Assembly: GCF_036924515.1 (NCBI RefSeq)
Contig: NZ_JAZHRR010000001.1
Span: forward strand, 1,831,001 to 1,895,000
Length of the DNA: 64,000 nt
DNA from: Bradyrhizobium sp. AZCC 1610
GTDB taxonomy: Bacteria; Pseudomonadota; Alphaproteobacteria; Rhizobiales; Xanthobacteraceae
Direction of reading: 5' to 3'
The translations under genes were made by a program, and so were the position numbers. How positions within the stretch are numbered: position 1 is the first letter of the stretch; each line of letters starts with the position of its first letter. Positions 43,536-52,017 of this stretch are shown piece by piece. The notes under the pieces are model-generated. The model had not been told where the DNA came from. It made no database searches and worked only from the letters and a program-made list of their open reading frames with translations.

Positions 43536-44510
43536 ATGGCTAAGCGTATCACAGTCTGTGCCGGGATCGATACCGGCAAACGGAAGCTCGACGTGGCAAT
43601 CGATGGCAACTGCGAGCAGTTGCAGGTCGAGAACACGGCGGAAGGTCACAAGGTGCTATTGGAGTGGCTGCGGCGCCACAAGGTCAAGCGCATTGGGATC
43701 GAGGCGAGCGGCGGCTATGAACAAGCGGTCGTCGTCGAGTTGCGACGCAAGCGGTTTGTCGTGGTGGTGTTTCAGCCGGCGCAGGTGCGTGCCTACGCCA
43801 AGTTCCACTTGCAGCGAGCCAAGAACGACAAGATCGATGCCGCGCTGATCGCGGCCTGCACTGCTGCGGTCAAGAAGATCCATCCCGCCCCCGATCCCCG
43901 GCTGCAGCCTTTTGCCGAACACCTGACGTTGATCGAGCAGATCGGCGAGGATATTAAACTGTACAAGAACCGGCTCGAGACCTGCCGAGATCCGCGTATC
44001 CAGAAGGTCTGGAAGGAAGAGATCGCCCGCCTGGCCAAGCGGGCGAGGGTCGAACTCAAGGCTCTGGTGGCCGCGATCCGCGAGCATCGCGACCTCGCCC
44101 AGCGGCTCGACCTGATCTACAGCGTCGGCGGCGCCGGGCTGCCGACCGCAGTCGCGATCCTGGTGCGCATGCCCGAGATCGGCCAGCTCAGCCGCGAGCA
44201 AGCCGCAGCCCTCGCCGGGCTCGCGCCCTATGACGATGACAGCGGCGAGCAAGTCGGCGCTCGTCACATCGACGGCGGGCGCAAGAGGCTGCGCCGGGCG
44301 CTCTATACCGCCGCGCTGCCGGCATCCTTTCGCTGGAACCCGCAGCTTATCGCTCTTTACAAGCGGCTGAAGGCCGCCGGAAAAGAACACAAGCGCTGCC
44401 TCATCGCCTGCGCCAGGAAGCTGCTCATCTTCGTCAACACCGTCGTGGCCCGCGGCACGCTGTGGCAAGATGAACCGCCTCCAACCGCCGTAATCGCCCG
44501 GACCGGATGA
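43536..44510 (+). CDS. IS110-family transposase (DEDD recombinase)
   Basis: A 324-residue IS110-family recombinase. The N-terminal RuvC-like domain shows the DEDD residues D12 (AGIDTGK), E56 (GIEASGGYE), D98 and D101 (KNDKIDAALIA). A coiled-coil linker follows (residues 120-190). The C-terminal Tnp_20 domain has VGGAGLPTAVAILVRMPEIG and the serine motif DDSGEQVGARHIDGGRKRLRR, in which the serine acts as nucleophile. Length and all motifs are intact, so it is probably functional. Start ATG 43536 after GGGAGGGTCGACGAAG, which contains a good ribosome site. Confidence 0.95.
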   Translation: MAKRITVCAGIDTGKRKLDVAIDGNCEQLQVENTAEGHKVLLEWLRRHKVKRIGIEASGGYEQAVVVELRRKRFVVVVFQPAQVRAYAKFHLQRAKNDKIDAALIAACTAAVKKIHPAPDPRLQPFAEHLTLIEQIGEDIKLYKNRLETCRDPRIQKVWKEEIARLAKRARVELKALVAAIREHRDLAQRLDLIYSVGGAGLPTAVAILVRMPEIGQLSREQAAALAGLAPYDDDSGEQVGARHIDGGRKRLRRALYTAALPASFRWNPQLIALYKRLKAAGKEHKRCLIACARKLLIFVNTVVARGTLWQDEPPPTAVIARTG

Positions 44511-44736
44511 ATTCGGTTTCTTGGTTCGACCGCAGCACCGTTTCTTCGTCCCGACCTGCCGCTCCGACGACGTCGCGCGCAGACGCCGTCAAGGATGGCC
44601 GTCGCTCTGCTCCCTCCACCGCCACGCTGTCGTCAGGCCACGCCTTGACGGCGGTGAGCACGGCGTCAGCCTCACCGGCGATCGGGTGAAGCTTTAATGG
44701 TTGCTACGATTCTTGCTTCGCTCGCTATAGCGAATG

Positions 44737-45516
44737 TCACCTGTTCTTGTTCACCGGCTTGCGCTTCTCGATGAACGCCGCCATCCCTTCGGAGCGGTCT
44801 TCCAGCGCAAAGGTCGAGTGGAACAGGTTGCGCTCGACATTCATGCCTTCCGACAGCGGCGTCTCGAATGCGCGGTTGATGGCTTCCTTGGCCATGGCCG
44901 CAGCGGGATGCGACATCGAGGCGATCTTTTCGGCCGCCGAGAGCGCCTCTTCCATCAACTTGTCCGCCGGCACGACGCGGCTGACGAGGCCGGAGCGCTC
45001 GGCTTCCGCCGCATCCATCATGCGGCCGGTGAGGCACAGATCCATCGCCTTGGATTTGCCGATCGCGCGCGTCAGCCGCTGGGTGCCGCCGATGCCCGGG
45101 ATGGTGCCGAGCGTGATTTCGGGCTGGCCGAACTTCGCGGTGTCCGAGGCGATGATGATGTCGCACATCATGGCGAGCTCGCAGCCGCCGCCGAGCGCAT
45201 AACCGCTGACGGCCGCGATCGTCGGTTTCCGGCAGGTGGCGACGCGGTCGCCGCCGATCGCGGTGAAATCGCTGGAGAACATGTCGATGAAGCTTTTCGG
45301 CTGCATCTCCTTGATGTCGGCGCCGGCGGCGAACGCTTTTTCGCTGCCGGTGAGCAGGATGCAGCCGATCTTGTCGTCGGCCTCGAGATCGTCGACGGCT
45401 GCCGCGATCTCGCGAAACACGCCGAACGACAGCGCGTTGAGCATTTTCGGCCGGTTCAGCGTGATGATGCCGACCGCGCCCTTGCTCTCGACAATGATGT
45501 ATTCGAACGTCGCCAT
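44737..45516 (-). CDS. Enoyl-CoA hydratase
   Basis: A 259-residue crotonase, which hydrates trans-2-enoyl-CoA in beta-oxidation and related pathways. Both catalytic glutamates are visible, E113 ([11 protein letters not shown]) and E133 (GQPEITLG), along with the oxyanion-hole segments [11 protein letters not shown] and SGYALGGG. The C-terminus ends [12 protein letters not shown], typical of short-chain enoyl-CoA hydratases. Start at ATG 45516; the 20 in-frame codons before it are unlike the family. Ends close to the insertion sequence, but is intact. Confidence 0.94.
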   Translation of the reverse strand: MATFEYIIVESKGAVGIITLNRPKMLNALSFGVFREIAAAVDDLEADDKIGCILLTGSEKAFAAGADIKEMQPKSFIDMFSSDFTAIGGDRVATCRKPTIAAVSGYALGGGCELAMMCDIIIASDTAKFGQPEITLGTIPGIGGTQRLTRAIGKSKAMDLCLTGRMMDAAEAERSGLVSRVVPADKLMEEALSAAEKIASMSHPAAAMAKEAINRAFETPLSEGMNVERNLFHSTFALEDRSEGMAAFIEKRKPVNKNR

Positions 45517-45628
45517 GATCCACCCCGGGGTATCCCAATCTGCGCGCAATGTGCCCGCTGCCGGGGTGGGCTTCAAGTGGCGGGAACGGACCCCGGACGT
45601 GGGGATGCCGCATCCTGAACGCCGACAG

Positions 45629-46297
45629 CTACGCCATGAACATGCGCGCGGCAGACGCCATCGTCAGCAGGGCCCCGAAGGCGATAAAGATCTTTCCGAT
45701 CAGCGAGGTCTTGTCCAGCGTGGAACTATCGCTAGTCACGGCCTGACCGGGGCTCTCCGCTGCCGGTTTGGCCGAAGCCATCGCAACCGTCTGCGTGGAG
45801 GGGGCCTCCTGCAACGCACGATCGACGTCGTTGAGCTGGTCGGGGGCAACCACGGCGGCATCGGCCGGTGCCTCCGCGTCAGCTGGCTTGTCCGCCGCCG
45901 CCTGCAGGACTGTGCTGGCTTTCTCCGACATCGCCGCCGACATGGCCTTGGCGCTATCGGGGGCCGCATCGGTCGAAGTCATTTGTGCATTGGCGTTGGC
46001 GAGCCACTCGGGCATCATCGCGGGTGGGGGACTGCCACTCGCATCAGCGACCTGCTTTTCGTCAGCTTTCTTGCTCTCGGTGGATTTCGTTGCCGCGTGG
46101 GTGGATTTGCGATGGGCGGAGCGTTTCTTCAGGTAGCGCGAACCGGTCGTGGCGGACTTGCCGGATGTCGCGCTCTCCGGTTTCGAGACCTCGGCGCTAT
46201 CCGCACTGGCGGCTATCGCCGGCAGTGGTCCTGCGAAACCTACCAAAAGCCCCGCCGCTAAAATCAATGCCGATCCCGCGCTGGCTTTGATCGTCAT
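45629..46297 (-). CDS. Exported or membrane-tethered low-complexity protein
   Basis: A 222-residue protein: signal peptide or N-terminal helix ([20 protein letters not shown]), a long hydrophilic middle rich in Ala, Ser, Lys and Asp ([20 protein letters not shown]) and a C-terminal hydrophobic helix ([20 protein letters not shown]). Probably spans the periplasm and returns to the membrane. Start ATG 46297 with GGGGAG upstream. No known domain. It is divergent from the ecfF-like sigma factor, with a 357-base gap between them. Confidence 0.65.
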   Translation of the reverse strand: MTIKASAGSALILAAGLLVGFAGPLPAIAASADSAEVSKPESATSGKSATTGSRYLKKRSAHRKSTHAATKSTESKKADEKQVADASGSPPPAMMPEWLANANAQMTSTDAAPDSAKAMSAAMSEKASTVLQAAADKPADAEAPADAAVVAPDQLNDVDRALQEAPSTQTVAMASAKPAAESPGQAVTSDSSTLDKTSLIGKIFIAFGALLTMASAARMFMA

Positions 46298-46577
46298 GTG
46301 GAATCTCCCCATTTGGCCGCCGCCCAGCCCCGAAAAAAGACCCCGCGCCGTGTCCACAGCGCGGCAAAAACAGGGAATCTTCGGGCAACACCGGGCAAAA
46401 GCTGGGCAATGGTGTTGCAGCGGACATGTACCGGCGGGCATTTTTGCCGATGCGGGCTCCCTCGGGAGAGCTGCGCGGGGTGCGAGCCTGCGTAATCAAT
46501 GTTATGAGCCTGCCGTCCGCGCAGCCGGCCGTTCCGATTCCCGACCAGGGGGTGCCCGGCCGGTTGCGCTGGGATTT

Positions 46578-46599
46578 CCGATCACGACTTCGTGATCGG
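46578..46599. promoter_or_regulatory. Perfect inverted repeat upstream of the sigma factor
   Basis: CCGATCACGA-CT-TCGTGATCGG: 10-base perfect arms with a 2-base centre, 56 bases before the proposed sigma-factor start. Too close and too symmetric for a terminator without a U tract; an operator or transcript hairpin is more likely. Confidence 0.45.
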
Positions 46600-46654
46600 A
46601 TCGTCCTGACGTAACAAATTGAAAGATCGACCGAATTGCAGGGTAGGAGCGCTC

Positions 46655-47200
46655 TTGCGCGAACGGGATGACGAATGGACCGGCCTGATGCGGTCGGCCA
46701 TTGCAGGCGACAGTGCGGCGTATCATCGCCTGCTCAGGGCCGTCACGCCGGTGCTCCGGGCCGCGGCGCGCCGTGGTCTGGCGCGGGCAGGGCAACCGGT
46801 CGATCAATCCGAGGACATCGTGCAGGACATTTTGCTGGCGGTCCATCTGAAGCGGCACACCTGGGACGTCACCGCCCCGTTTGCCCCATGGCTGTTTGCG
46901 ATCGCCCGCAACAAGCTGATCGATGCGTTGCGCCGCCGCGGCCGGCGCATTTTCATCGACATTGACGATTTCGCCGAAACGCTTCCGGGCGAAACGCCGA
47001 CCGAGACCGCCTCGGCGAGCGAGGTTGCCGCCCAGCTTCAGACGCTGCCGGCGCGGCAGCGCGACGTGTTGCAGTCGATCGCGGTCGACAGCGCCTCGAT
47101 CAAGGATACGGCCGCGAAATTTTCGATGAGCGAGGGTGCGGTGCGGGTGGCGCTGCACCGGGGGCTGGCCAGCCTGACGGCGAAGTTACGGGAACAATGA
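46655..47200 (+). CDS. ecfF: ECF-type RNA polymerase sigma factor (EcfF-like)
   Basis: A 181-residue ECF sigma factor. Region 2: DQSEDIVQDILLAVHLKRHT followed by WLFAIARNKLIDALRRRGRR; region 4: LPARQRDVLQSIAVDSASIKDTAAKFSMSEGAVRVALHRGLASL. Start proposed at TTG 46655, which has AGGAG 5 bases upstream; TTG 46619 is the longer alternative. The stop overlaps the start of an NrsF-type anti-sigma gene (ATGA). This arrangement, and the spacing of the anti-sigma cysteines, match the oxidative-stress pair EcfF-OsrA of Bradyrhizobium as I recall it, so a response to reactive oxygen or chlorine species is likely. Confidence 0.85.
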   Translation: MRERDDEWTGLMRSAIAGDSAAYHRLLRAVTPVLRAAARRGLARAGQPVDQSEDIVQDILLAVHLKRHTWDVTAPFAPWLFAIARNKLIDALRRRGRRIFIDIDDFAETLPGETPTETASASEVAAQLQTLPARQRDVLQSIAVDSASIKDTAAKFSMSEGAVRVALHRGLASLTAKLREQ

Positions 47201-47841
47201 GAATGGATACCGATCGTCTCATTCGAACGCTGGCGGCCGACAACGAGCACCGTGCGCGCCCGGTGGGATACGCGCTGATGCTCGCGCTGCTGGCCGCCGC
47301 GCCGGTCTCGCTGCTGATGTTCTTTACCGAACTCGGCGTCAGGCCCGACGTGATGGTTGCGATGCGCAACCCGTTCTTCGACCTGAAATTCGCGGTAACG
47401 CTGGCGCTGGCGATTGCAGCGATTGCCGTCAGCCTGCATCTGTCGCGACCCGAAGCCTCGCTGCGCGGATTTGGCTGGCTGCTGCTGGCGCCGGTGGGAA
47501 TTTTGACCGCTGGGATCGGCGGCGAAATGATGATGCCGCAACGATTGCCGATGATGACGCGGCTGGTCGGCAAGAATTCGTGGGTCTGTCTGACGGCGAT
47601 TCCGCTGATGTCGCTGCCGATCCTGGCCGGCGCGCTGCTCGGATTGCGTCACGGTGCCCCGTCGCGGCCTGCATTGGCGGGCGCTATCGCCGGACTGTTG
47701 TCGGCGGGATTGGCGGCAACGCTCTATGCCTCGCATTGCACGGACGATTCACCGCTATTCGTGGCGGCCTGGTACACGATCGCGACCGCACTGGTGACCG
47801 CGATCGGCGCGCTCGCTGGAGCGAAGCTGCTGAAGTATTGA
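47197..47841 (+). CDS. osrA: NrsF/DUF1109-type membrane anti-sigma factor (OsrA-like)
   Basis: A 214-residue integral membrane anti-sigma factor with six predicted helices, for example YALMLALLAAAPVSLLMFF and LKFAVTLALAIAAIAVSLHL. The two conserved cysteines lie in KNSWVCLTAIP and YASHCTDDSP, 50 residues apart. If translation starts at the second ATG (47203) they are C129 and C179, the numbers I remember for OsrA redox control; this should be verified. The N-terminal 20 residues would hold the sigma factor. ATG 47197 overlaps the sigma stop codon. Confidence 0.88.
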   Translation: MRMDTDRLIRTLAADNEHRARPVGYALMLALLAAAPVSLLMFFTELGVRPDVMVAMRNPFFDLKFAVTLALAIAAIAVSLHLSRPEASLRGFGWLLLAPVGILTAGIGGEMMMPQRLPMMTRLVGKNSWVCLTAIPLMSLPILAGALLGLRHGAPSRPALAGAIAGLLSAGLAATLYASHCTDDSPLFVAAWYTIATALVTAIGALAGAKLLKY

Positions 47842-47860
47842 CGATTCGCGGCACCATCCC

Positions 47861-47945
47861 GTAGCCCGGATGGAGCGAAGCGAAATCCGGGACTCTTTTG
47901 CAAGCGGATAGGGACCCGGATTGCGCTGCGCTCCATCCGGGCTAC
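47861..47945. repeat. Palindromic dispersed repeat, family A
   Basis: GTAGCCCGGATGGAGCGAAG and ATTGCGCTGCGCTCCATCCG GGCTAC arms around an approximately 30-base centre. Third copy in the window, between two convergent genes. Confidence 0.85.
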
Positions 47946-47958
47946 GGAAGCACAGTAC

Positions 47959-49071
47959 TCACGCGACAGGCGCATTCTGCTGCATGCGGTGGAAGCGCAG
48001 CACCTGCTGCGCCGTCGACGGCCGCAACCGCTCGTAGGTGTCCTTGCAGGTGGCAAGATCGGCCGGCTCCGCGCCGGACAGTTCGTCGCGCATCTTGATG
48101 ATGGTTCTGACCGTCGACCACGATAAACCTGCGACCTTCGCCAAAATCATCACGCCTTCGGCACGGCTTTCGATCATCATGTTCTCGGCGATCGCCACCG
48201 GCACGTTGGCGAGCGCTGCGATCGAGGCGTTGGCCTCGTCGAATTTCCCGGCCGCCGCAAACGACGCCACCTCGGATTCATCGAGCCGGCCGTCCTCGTA
48301 CAGCGACTTGACCAGCGCGTGCGCGATCGCGGTGTTCCTGGTGATCGTCGAGGTCGCCGAGCGCGCGCGCCGCGTTGCTTCCTTGACCACGGTCGGCACC
48401 TCGGCCGCCTGCTGCGGGTTAGCGGCCTCCAGCCGCTGCCGCACCGTGTCGGAGGCTTTGGCGAGCAATTTCAGGTAGAGATGCCGCGGTACTGACGGAC
48501 GCAGGCCGATGCAGGTCGTGAGACTGTCGTCGCCTTCGGCGCGGCTGACGAGGCGGGTAAAGCCGCGCTCGGTGAACTCCGCGCCCGGATTGTTCACGGT
48601 TGACTGGATCACCTCATCGTTGCCGCGCTGGACCAGCACGTCGGTGACCGCACCGCTCAGGGTCCTGCGGGTCGAAATCGCCATCAAATGCGCCTGGCTC
48701 TTGCTGCGCGCATTCTCGATCAGGGTCTTGTCGTCGAGCCGCATCGATTGCGACAGCACCGGACCTGCCACCTCGATGACATCATCGAAAGCAAGCGCGC
48801 GGATGGTGAGCGGCGGGGCGGTGTCGATCGGGGCGAGCCGGTTGGCCAGCAGCATTTTGGCCGAGGCTTCGATGTGGTCGATCAGGCACTGGAAGACATC
48901 GTCGAACAGCCCGACCTGCTCGTCCGAAAAGTCCACCGCGCCGTTGATGAAGAGATCGGTTACCCGGCGCAGGGTCTCGACCCGGCGAGCGACGGTTCCG
49001 TGCGCAAGCGTGGACTGCAGCTCATCGAGCAGACTTCCGGGAGAGGGAGACGTGGCGGCTTTCGAAATCAT
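47959..49071 (-). CDS. DUF2336 domain protein
   Basis: A 370-residue, mostly alpha-helical cytoplasmic protein of the DUF2336 family, common in alphaproteobacteria and of unknown function. Segments: STLAHGTVARRVETLRRVTD near the start (a HEAT-like helix pair), VLSQSMRLDDKTLIENARSK and HLMAISTRRTLSGAVTDVLV in the middle. Start chosen at ATG 49071; an in-frame ATG six codons earlier is possible. Lies 63 bases downstream of a GGDEF gene on the same strand, so it may be cotranscribed and linked to c-di-GMP signalling. Confidence 0.85.
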   Translation of the reverse strand: MISKAATSPSPGSLLDELQSTLAHGTVARRVETLRRVTDLFINGAVDFSDEQVGLFDDVFQCLIDHIEASAKMLLANRLAPIDTAPPLTIRALAFDDVIEVAGPVLSQSMRLDDKTLIENARSKSQAHLMAISTRRTLSGAVTDVLVQRGNDEVIQSTVNNPGAEFTERGFTRLVSRAEGDDSLTTCIGLRPSVPRHLYLKLLAKASDTVRQRLEAANPQQAAEVPTVVKEATRRARSATSTITRNTAIAHALVKSLYEDGRLDESEVASFAAAGKFDEANASIAALANVPVAIAENMMIESRAEGVMILAKVAGLSWSTVRTIIKMRDELSGAEPADLATCKDTYERLRPSTAQQVLRFHRMQQNAPVA

Positions 49072-49134
49072 GACTCTGTCCTGGAGCAAAAACCGGCAGC
49101 GGATTCTCCGCGGCCGGAACTGAAATATGTCGGA

Positions 49135-50280
49135 TCAGGCGCTGGTAATGCGGTTGCGTCCCTGCGCCTTGGCTGCATAAAGCGCGCTGTCGGCGCGCGC
49201 GAGAAATGTGTCTGACGTCTCGTTCGGATTCAGCGTTGCAACACCTGCCGACATCGTCACCTTCATGCCGGGCGAGAACGCGCTCCAGTCGAGATCGGCA
49301 ATAATGGTACGCAACCGGTCGAGCGCCCGCATCGCCTGGCCGGCGTCCATGTCGGGCAGCACCAGCAGGAATTCCTCGCCGCCATAGCGGCCGAACCGGT
49401 CGACGCTGCGGATGTTGGCGAACATCGTGATCGAGAACGTCCGCAGCACCTCGTCGCCGGTTGGATGGCCGTAGGCGTCGTTGATGCGCTTGAACCAGTC
49501 GAGGTCGATCAGCGCGATGGAGCAGGGCGATCCGCTGCGGGTCGCGCGGGCGATCTCCTCCTCCAGCATTCGCATGATGCAGCGCCGGTTGGATGCTCCC
49601 GTCAATTCGTCGAGTTCGGCAAGTTCCTCGATCCGCTTGTACGCCGCTTTCAGTTCGAAGCTGCGGTCGTAAAGCATCTTGCGCATGGAGCTGCCATACA
49701 GTCCCACGAAGGCGCATTGTCCGATGGTGAGGACAAAGGAAAGCATGGCCGCGACGCGTTCGGTTTGGGTGGTAATCGGCAGGCCGATCGGGGTGCTGCT
49801 AAAGAGGAAGATCGGCGCCATGCCGATCATGGTGAGCGTCCAGGTGATGATCGCCTGCCGGGAGGTCATTCGCAGCGCGCCGAACCCGAATATGAGAAAT
49901 ACCACGCTCAGGAAGGCAAATCCGATCTGCGGCGCCGCCAGCAGAAAGCAGAGCTGGAGTGCGACGTGGCCGGCGACCTGGAAGATCGTGAGATAGTGGT
50001 CCTCGAACCGGTCGTTGAAGTGCGCTTCCGACAACACGACAAAGACCGAGACCAGTCCGACGCCGGAAAGGAAATAGGCCGACGGAATGATGATCGGGAC
50101 GGTGCCGGCGTAGCAATAGACCAGCAAGACCGACGTGATGAGCGCGTAGCTGACGCCTTGCACGGCCAGCATCTGGCGGCGCTGGCCGGACCGGCGCTTC
50201 AATACTTCCAGCGGCAGTCGGACCGGCGCGGCCGTACTGTGGGAGCCTTGCCCCTGAAGCAATGAAGCCGCGCTGTTCAT
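49135..50280 (-). CDS. Membrane GGDEF diguanylate cyclase
   Basis: A 381-residue protein with about six membrane helices in residues 38-200 (MASE-like sensor region), a short linker helix, then a GGDEF domain from residue 222. The active site is GGEEF (residues 300-304), and the inhibitory I-site RSVD (291-294) sits five residues before it. Other conserved segments: DELTGASNRR, IDLDWFKRINDAYGHPTGDEVL. It should make c-di-GMP under product feedback control. Start ATG 50280. The 421-base gap upstream holds promoters of the divergent sigma-factor operon. Confidence 0.93.
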   Translation of the reverse strand: MNSAASLLQGQGSHSTAAPVRLPLEVLKRRSGQRRQMLAVQGVSYALITSVLLVYCYAGTVPIIIPSAYFLSGVGLVSVFVVLSEAHFNDRFEDHYLTIFQVAGHVALQLCFLLAAPQIGFAFLSVVFLIFGFGALRMTSRQAIITWTLTMIGMAPIFLFSSTPIGLPITTQTERVAAMLSFVLTIGQCAFVGLYGSSMRKMLYDRSFELKAAYKRIEELAELDELTGASNRRCIMRMLEEEIARATRSGSPCSIALIDLDWFKRINDAYGHPTGDEVLRTFSITMFANIRSVDRFGRYGGEEFLLVLPDMDAGQAMRALDRLRTIIADLDWSAFSPGMKVTMSAGVATLNPNETSDTFLARADSALYAAKAQGRNRITSA

Positions 50281-50582
50281 GTCCCGTCGCTATTGGAGTG
50301 TGCCGGACGAAACTTTAGGGAATAAAGCCTTTAGGTTTGGTATCTTTTGAAGCCGAGTCGGGTCCGTTAAAACCCTGCCATTGCACTGTTTCGCAACGGA
50401 AATCTGCCGGATTCCGATAGTCGGAACCCGCTTGAGCGGGAACGGTCGGGCGTGAAGCAGGTGCTGCCCTGCCGGCGAAGCCTTGCTAAGGTCCTGGGCG
50501 TGGCCCGTCTTTAGGAAAGTGTTTCCGTATTATGGTACCAATATTTGGGTTCAGCTCGTTCTTGCCGGGAATATGGCTTGGT

Positions 50583-50625
50583 AATGTCCGTCTGTGCGGT
50601 AGATCACATATGCAATCCGGACATT
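50583..50625. promoter_or_regulatory. Spaced inverted repeat upstream of the ECF operon
   Basis: AATGTCCG (50583-50590) and CGGACATT (50618-50625), extended to GTAATGTCCG / CGGACATTGC with one mismatch, 27 bases apart. It lies 77 bases before the sigma start. A third AATGT follows at 50631. Another small palindrome, CCCGCTTGAGCGGG, is at 50427-50440. Confidence 0.35.
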
Positions 50626-50701
50626 GCCGTAATGTGAAGAATCTCACCTTTCACATCGAACCGCCGGCCTCTCCCGTCAGACCAACTTTGCGAGACGGCC
50701 A

Positions 50702-51271
50702 TTGAACGCGGCACAGGCGGCTTCAGACGAAATTCTGATCGCTCGGATCGCTCAAGGCGACCGGCTCGCCATGCAGGTGCTTTACGGAAGGCACCATGTC
50801 AGGGTGTTCCGTTTCGGGCTTCGGCTCGTACGGGATGAACAGATTGCGGAAGACCTCATCAGCGAGGTTTTTCTCGATGTATGGCGTCAGGCTGGCAAGT
50901 TCGAAGGCCGATCCGCCGTTACCACCTGGCTCTTGGCGATTACGCGGTTCAAGGCCCTTTCGGCACTTCGGCGCCGCAAGGACGTTGGACTGGACGATGA
51001 GACCGCAAACGCGATCGAGGACACGTCCGACGATCCGGAAGTGGTGGTGCAGAAGAAGGATACGGGTGAAGCGTTGCGCAAGTGCCTGACGGCGCTTTCG
51101 CCAGAGCATCGGGAGATCGTCGATCTCGTCTACTACCACGAGAAGTCCGTGGAAGAGGTGGCCGAAATCGTCGGTATTCCGGAGAACACCGTCAAGACGC
51201 GCCTGTTTTATGCGCGCAAGAAATTGGCCGAGTTGCTGAAGGCAGCCGGCATAGAGCGAGGTTGGCCATGA
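50702..51271 (+). CDS. ECF-type RNA polymerase sigma factor (RpoE-like)
   Basis: A 189-residue ECF sigma factor. Region 2: EQIAEDLISEVFLDVWRQAG and WLLAITRFKALSALRRRKDV; region 4: LSPEHREIVDLVYYHEKSVE and VGIPENTVKTRLFYARKKL. Start at TTG 50702, needed for a full region 2; no ATG lies near. The stop codon overlaps the anti-sigma start (ATGA at 51268). The operon continues with an exported subtilisin. A different class from the EcfF-like factor at 46655. Confidence 0.9.
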   Translation: MNAAQAASDEILIARIAQGDRLAMQVLYGRHHVRVFRFGLRLVRDEQIAEDLISEVFLDVWRQAGKFEGRSAVTTWLLAITRFKALSALRRRKDVGLDDETANAIEDTSDDPEVVVQKKDTGEALRKCLTALSPEHREIVDLVYYHEKSVEEVAEIVGIPENTVKTRLFYARKKLAELLKAAGIERGWP

Positions 51272-51981
51272 TGGCGGCGAGCAGAAAAATGCTGGATCAC
51301 GAGCCCGGCGAAATCGAGATGCTGTTGCCGTTCCATGCGGCCGGCACCTTGAGCACGCGCGATGCACGCCGCGTCGAGGACGCGCTCGCCAGCGATCCCG
51401 AGCTTGCCCGGCAATACGCAGTCATCCGCGAAGAATATGCCGAGACGATCAGCCTCAACGAGAGCCTGGGTGCGCCGTCCGCGCGCGCCATGGCGAAGCT
51501 GTTTGCCGCGATCGACGGAGAGCCCGTGCGCAAGCCATCGCTTTCGGTAAGCCTGTCCGCCCGGGTATCGGAATTTTTCGCAAGGCTGTCGCCGCGTACG
51601 CTGGCCTGGTCGGCAAGCCTCGGCGCCGTGGCGTTGCTGTTGCAGGCCGGCTTGATCGGCGCCGTGCTGATGAAGAACCAGACCGCTTCGTTCCAGACCG
51701 CCTCGCTGAGCCTGAACGAACCGTCGGCGGCGCCCATTACGCGCGATCTCGCAGGCAGCGTCGCGCCGACGCGTGCGCTGGTGCGGTTTGCGCCGGAAGC
51801 CCGGATCGCCGACATCACCGCGCTGCTCGACAACTACCAGGCCTCGATCGTCGACGGCGCCAAGGGCGGCATGTTCCGGCTCCAGTTCGGCAACAAGGCC
51901 ATGAGCAAGGACGAAGCTGCTGGCCTGATCGGCAGGCTGCAGCGCGAGAAGATCGTCAGCCTTGCGGTGGCAACGCCTTAA
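51268..51981 (+). CDS. Membrane anti-sigma factor without zinc motif
   Basis: A 237-residue protein. Residues 15-60 form an anti-sigma domain (EIEMLLPFHAAGTLSTRDAR, then EDALASDPELARQYAVIRE); the cysteines of the usual HxxxCxxC zinc motif are absent (DPEL in place of CPxC). One membrane helix at residues 112-135. The exported part ends in a compact alpha/beta domain (residues 168-234: RALVRFAPEARIADITALL, IVDGAKGGMFRLQFG, EKIVSLAVATP) that resembles a subtilisin propeptide. Start ATG 51268 overlaps the sigma stop. Probably releases the sigma factor after proteolysis in the periplasm. Confidence 0.85.
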   Translation: MMAASRKMLDHEPGEIEMLLPFHAAGTLSTRDARRVEDALASDPELARQYAVIREEYAETISLNESLGAPSARAMAKLFAAIDGEPVRKPSLSVSLSARVSEFFARLSPRTLAWSASLGAVALLLQAGLIGAVLMKNQTASFQTASLSLNEPSAAPITRDLAGSVAPTRALVRFAPEARIADITALLDNYQASIVDGAKGGMFRLQFGNKAMSKDEAAGLIGRLQREKIVSLAVATP

Positions 51982-52017
51982 GACGCTGCCGGCGCGCCCC
52001 GGGAAGGCCGAGGTCCC

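Larger units (their letters stand above)
43361..44690 (+). mobile_element. IS110-family insertion sequence (ends approximate)
   Basis: A transposase gene (43536-44510) with about 175 bases of non-coding sequence before it and about 180 after it, both distinct from the flanking repeats. IS110 elements have no clear terminal inverted repeats or long target duplications, so the ends are estimates. A strong hairpin at 43370-43401 and a second palindromic patch (CGATCGATCGGATCGATG) lie in the leading non-coding part. The element sits immediately beside a palindromic repeat, a common target of this family. Confidence 0.6.

Noticed and set aside
50421..50440. GGAAC motifs as possible EcfG -35 elements
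   Set aside because: No CGTT at 16-17 bases downstream of either GGAAC, and the site overlaps a small palindrome.
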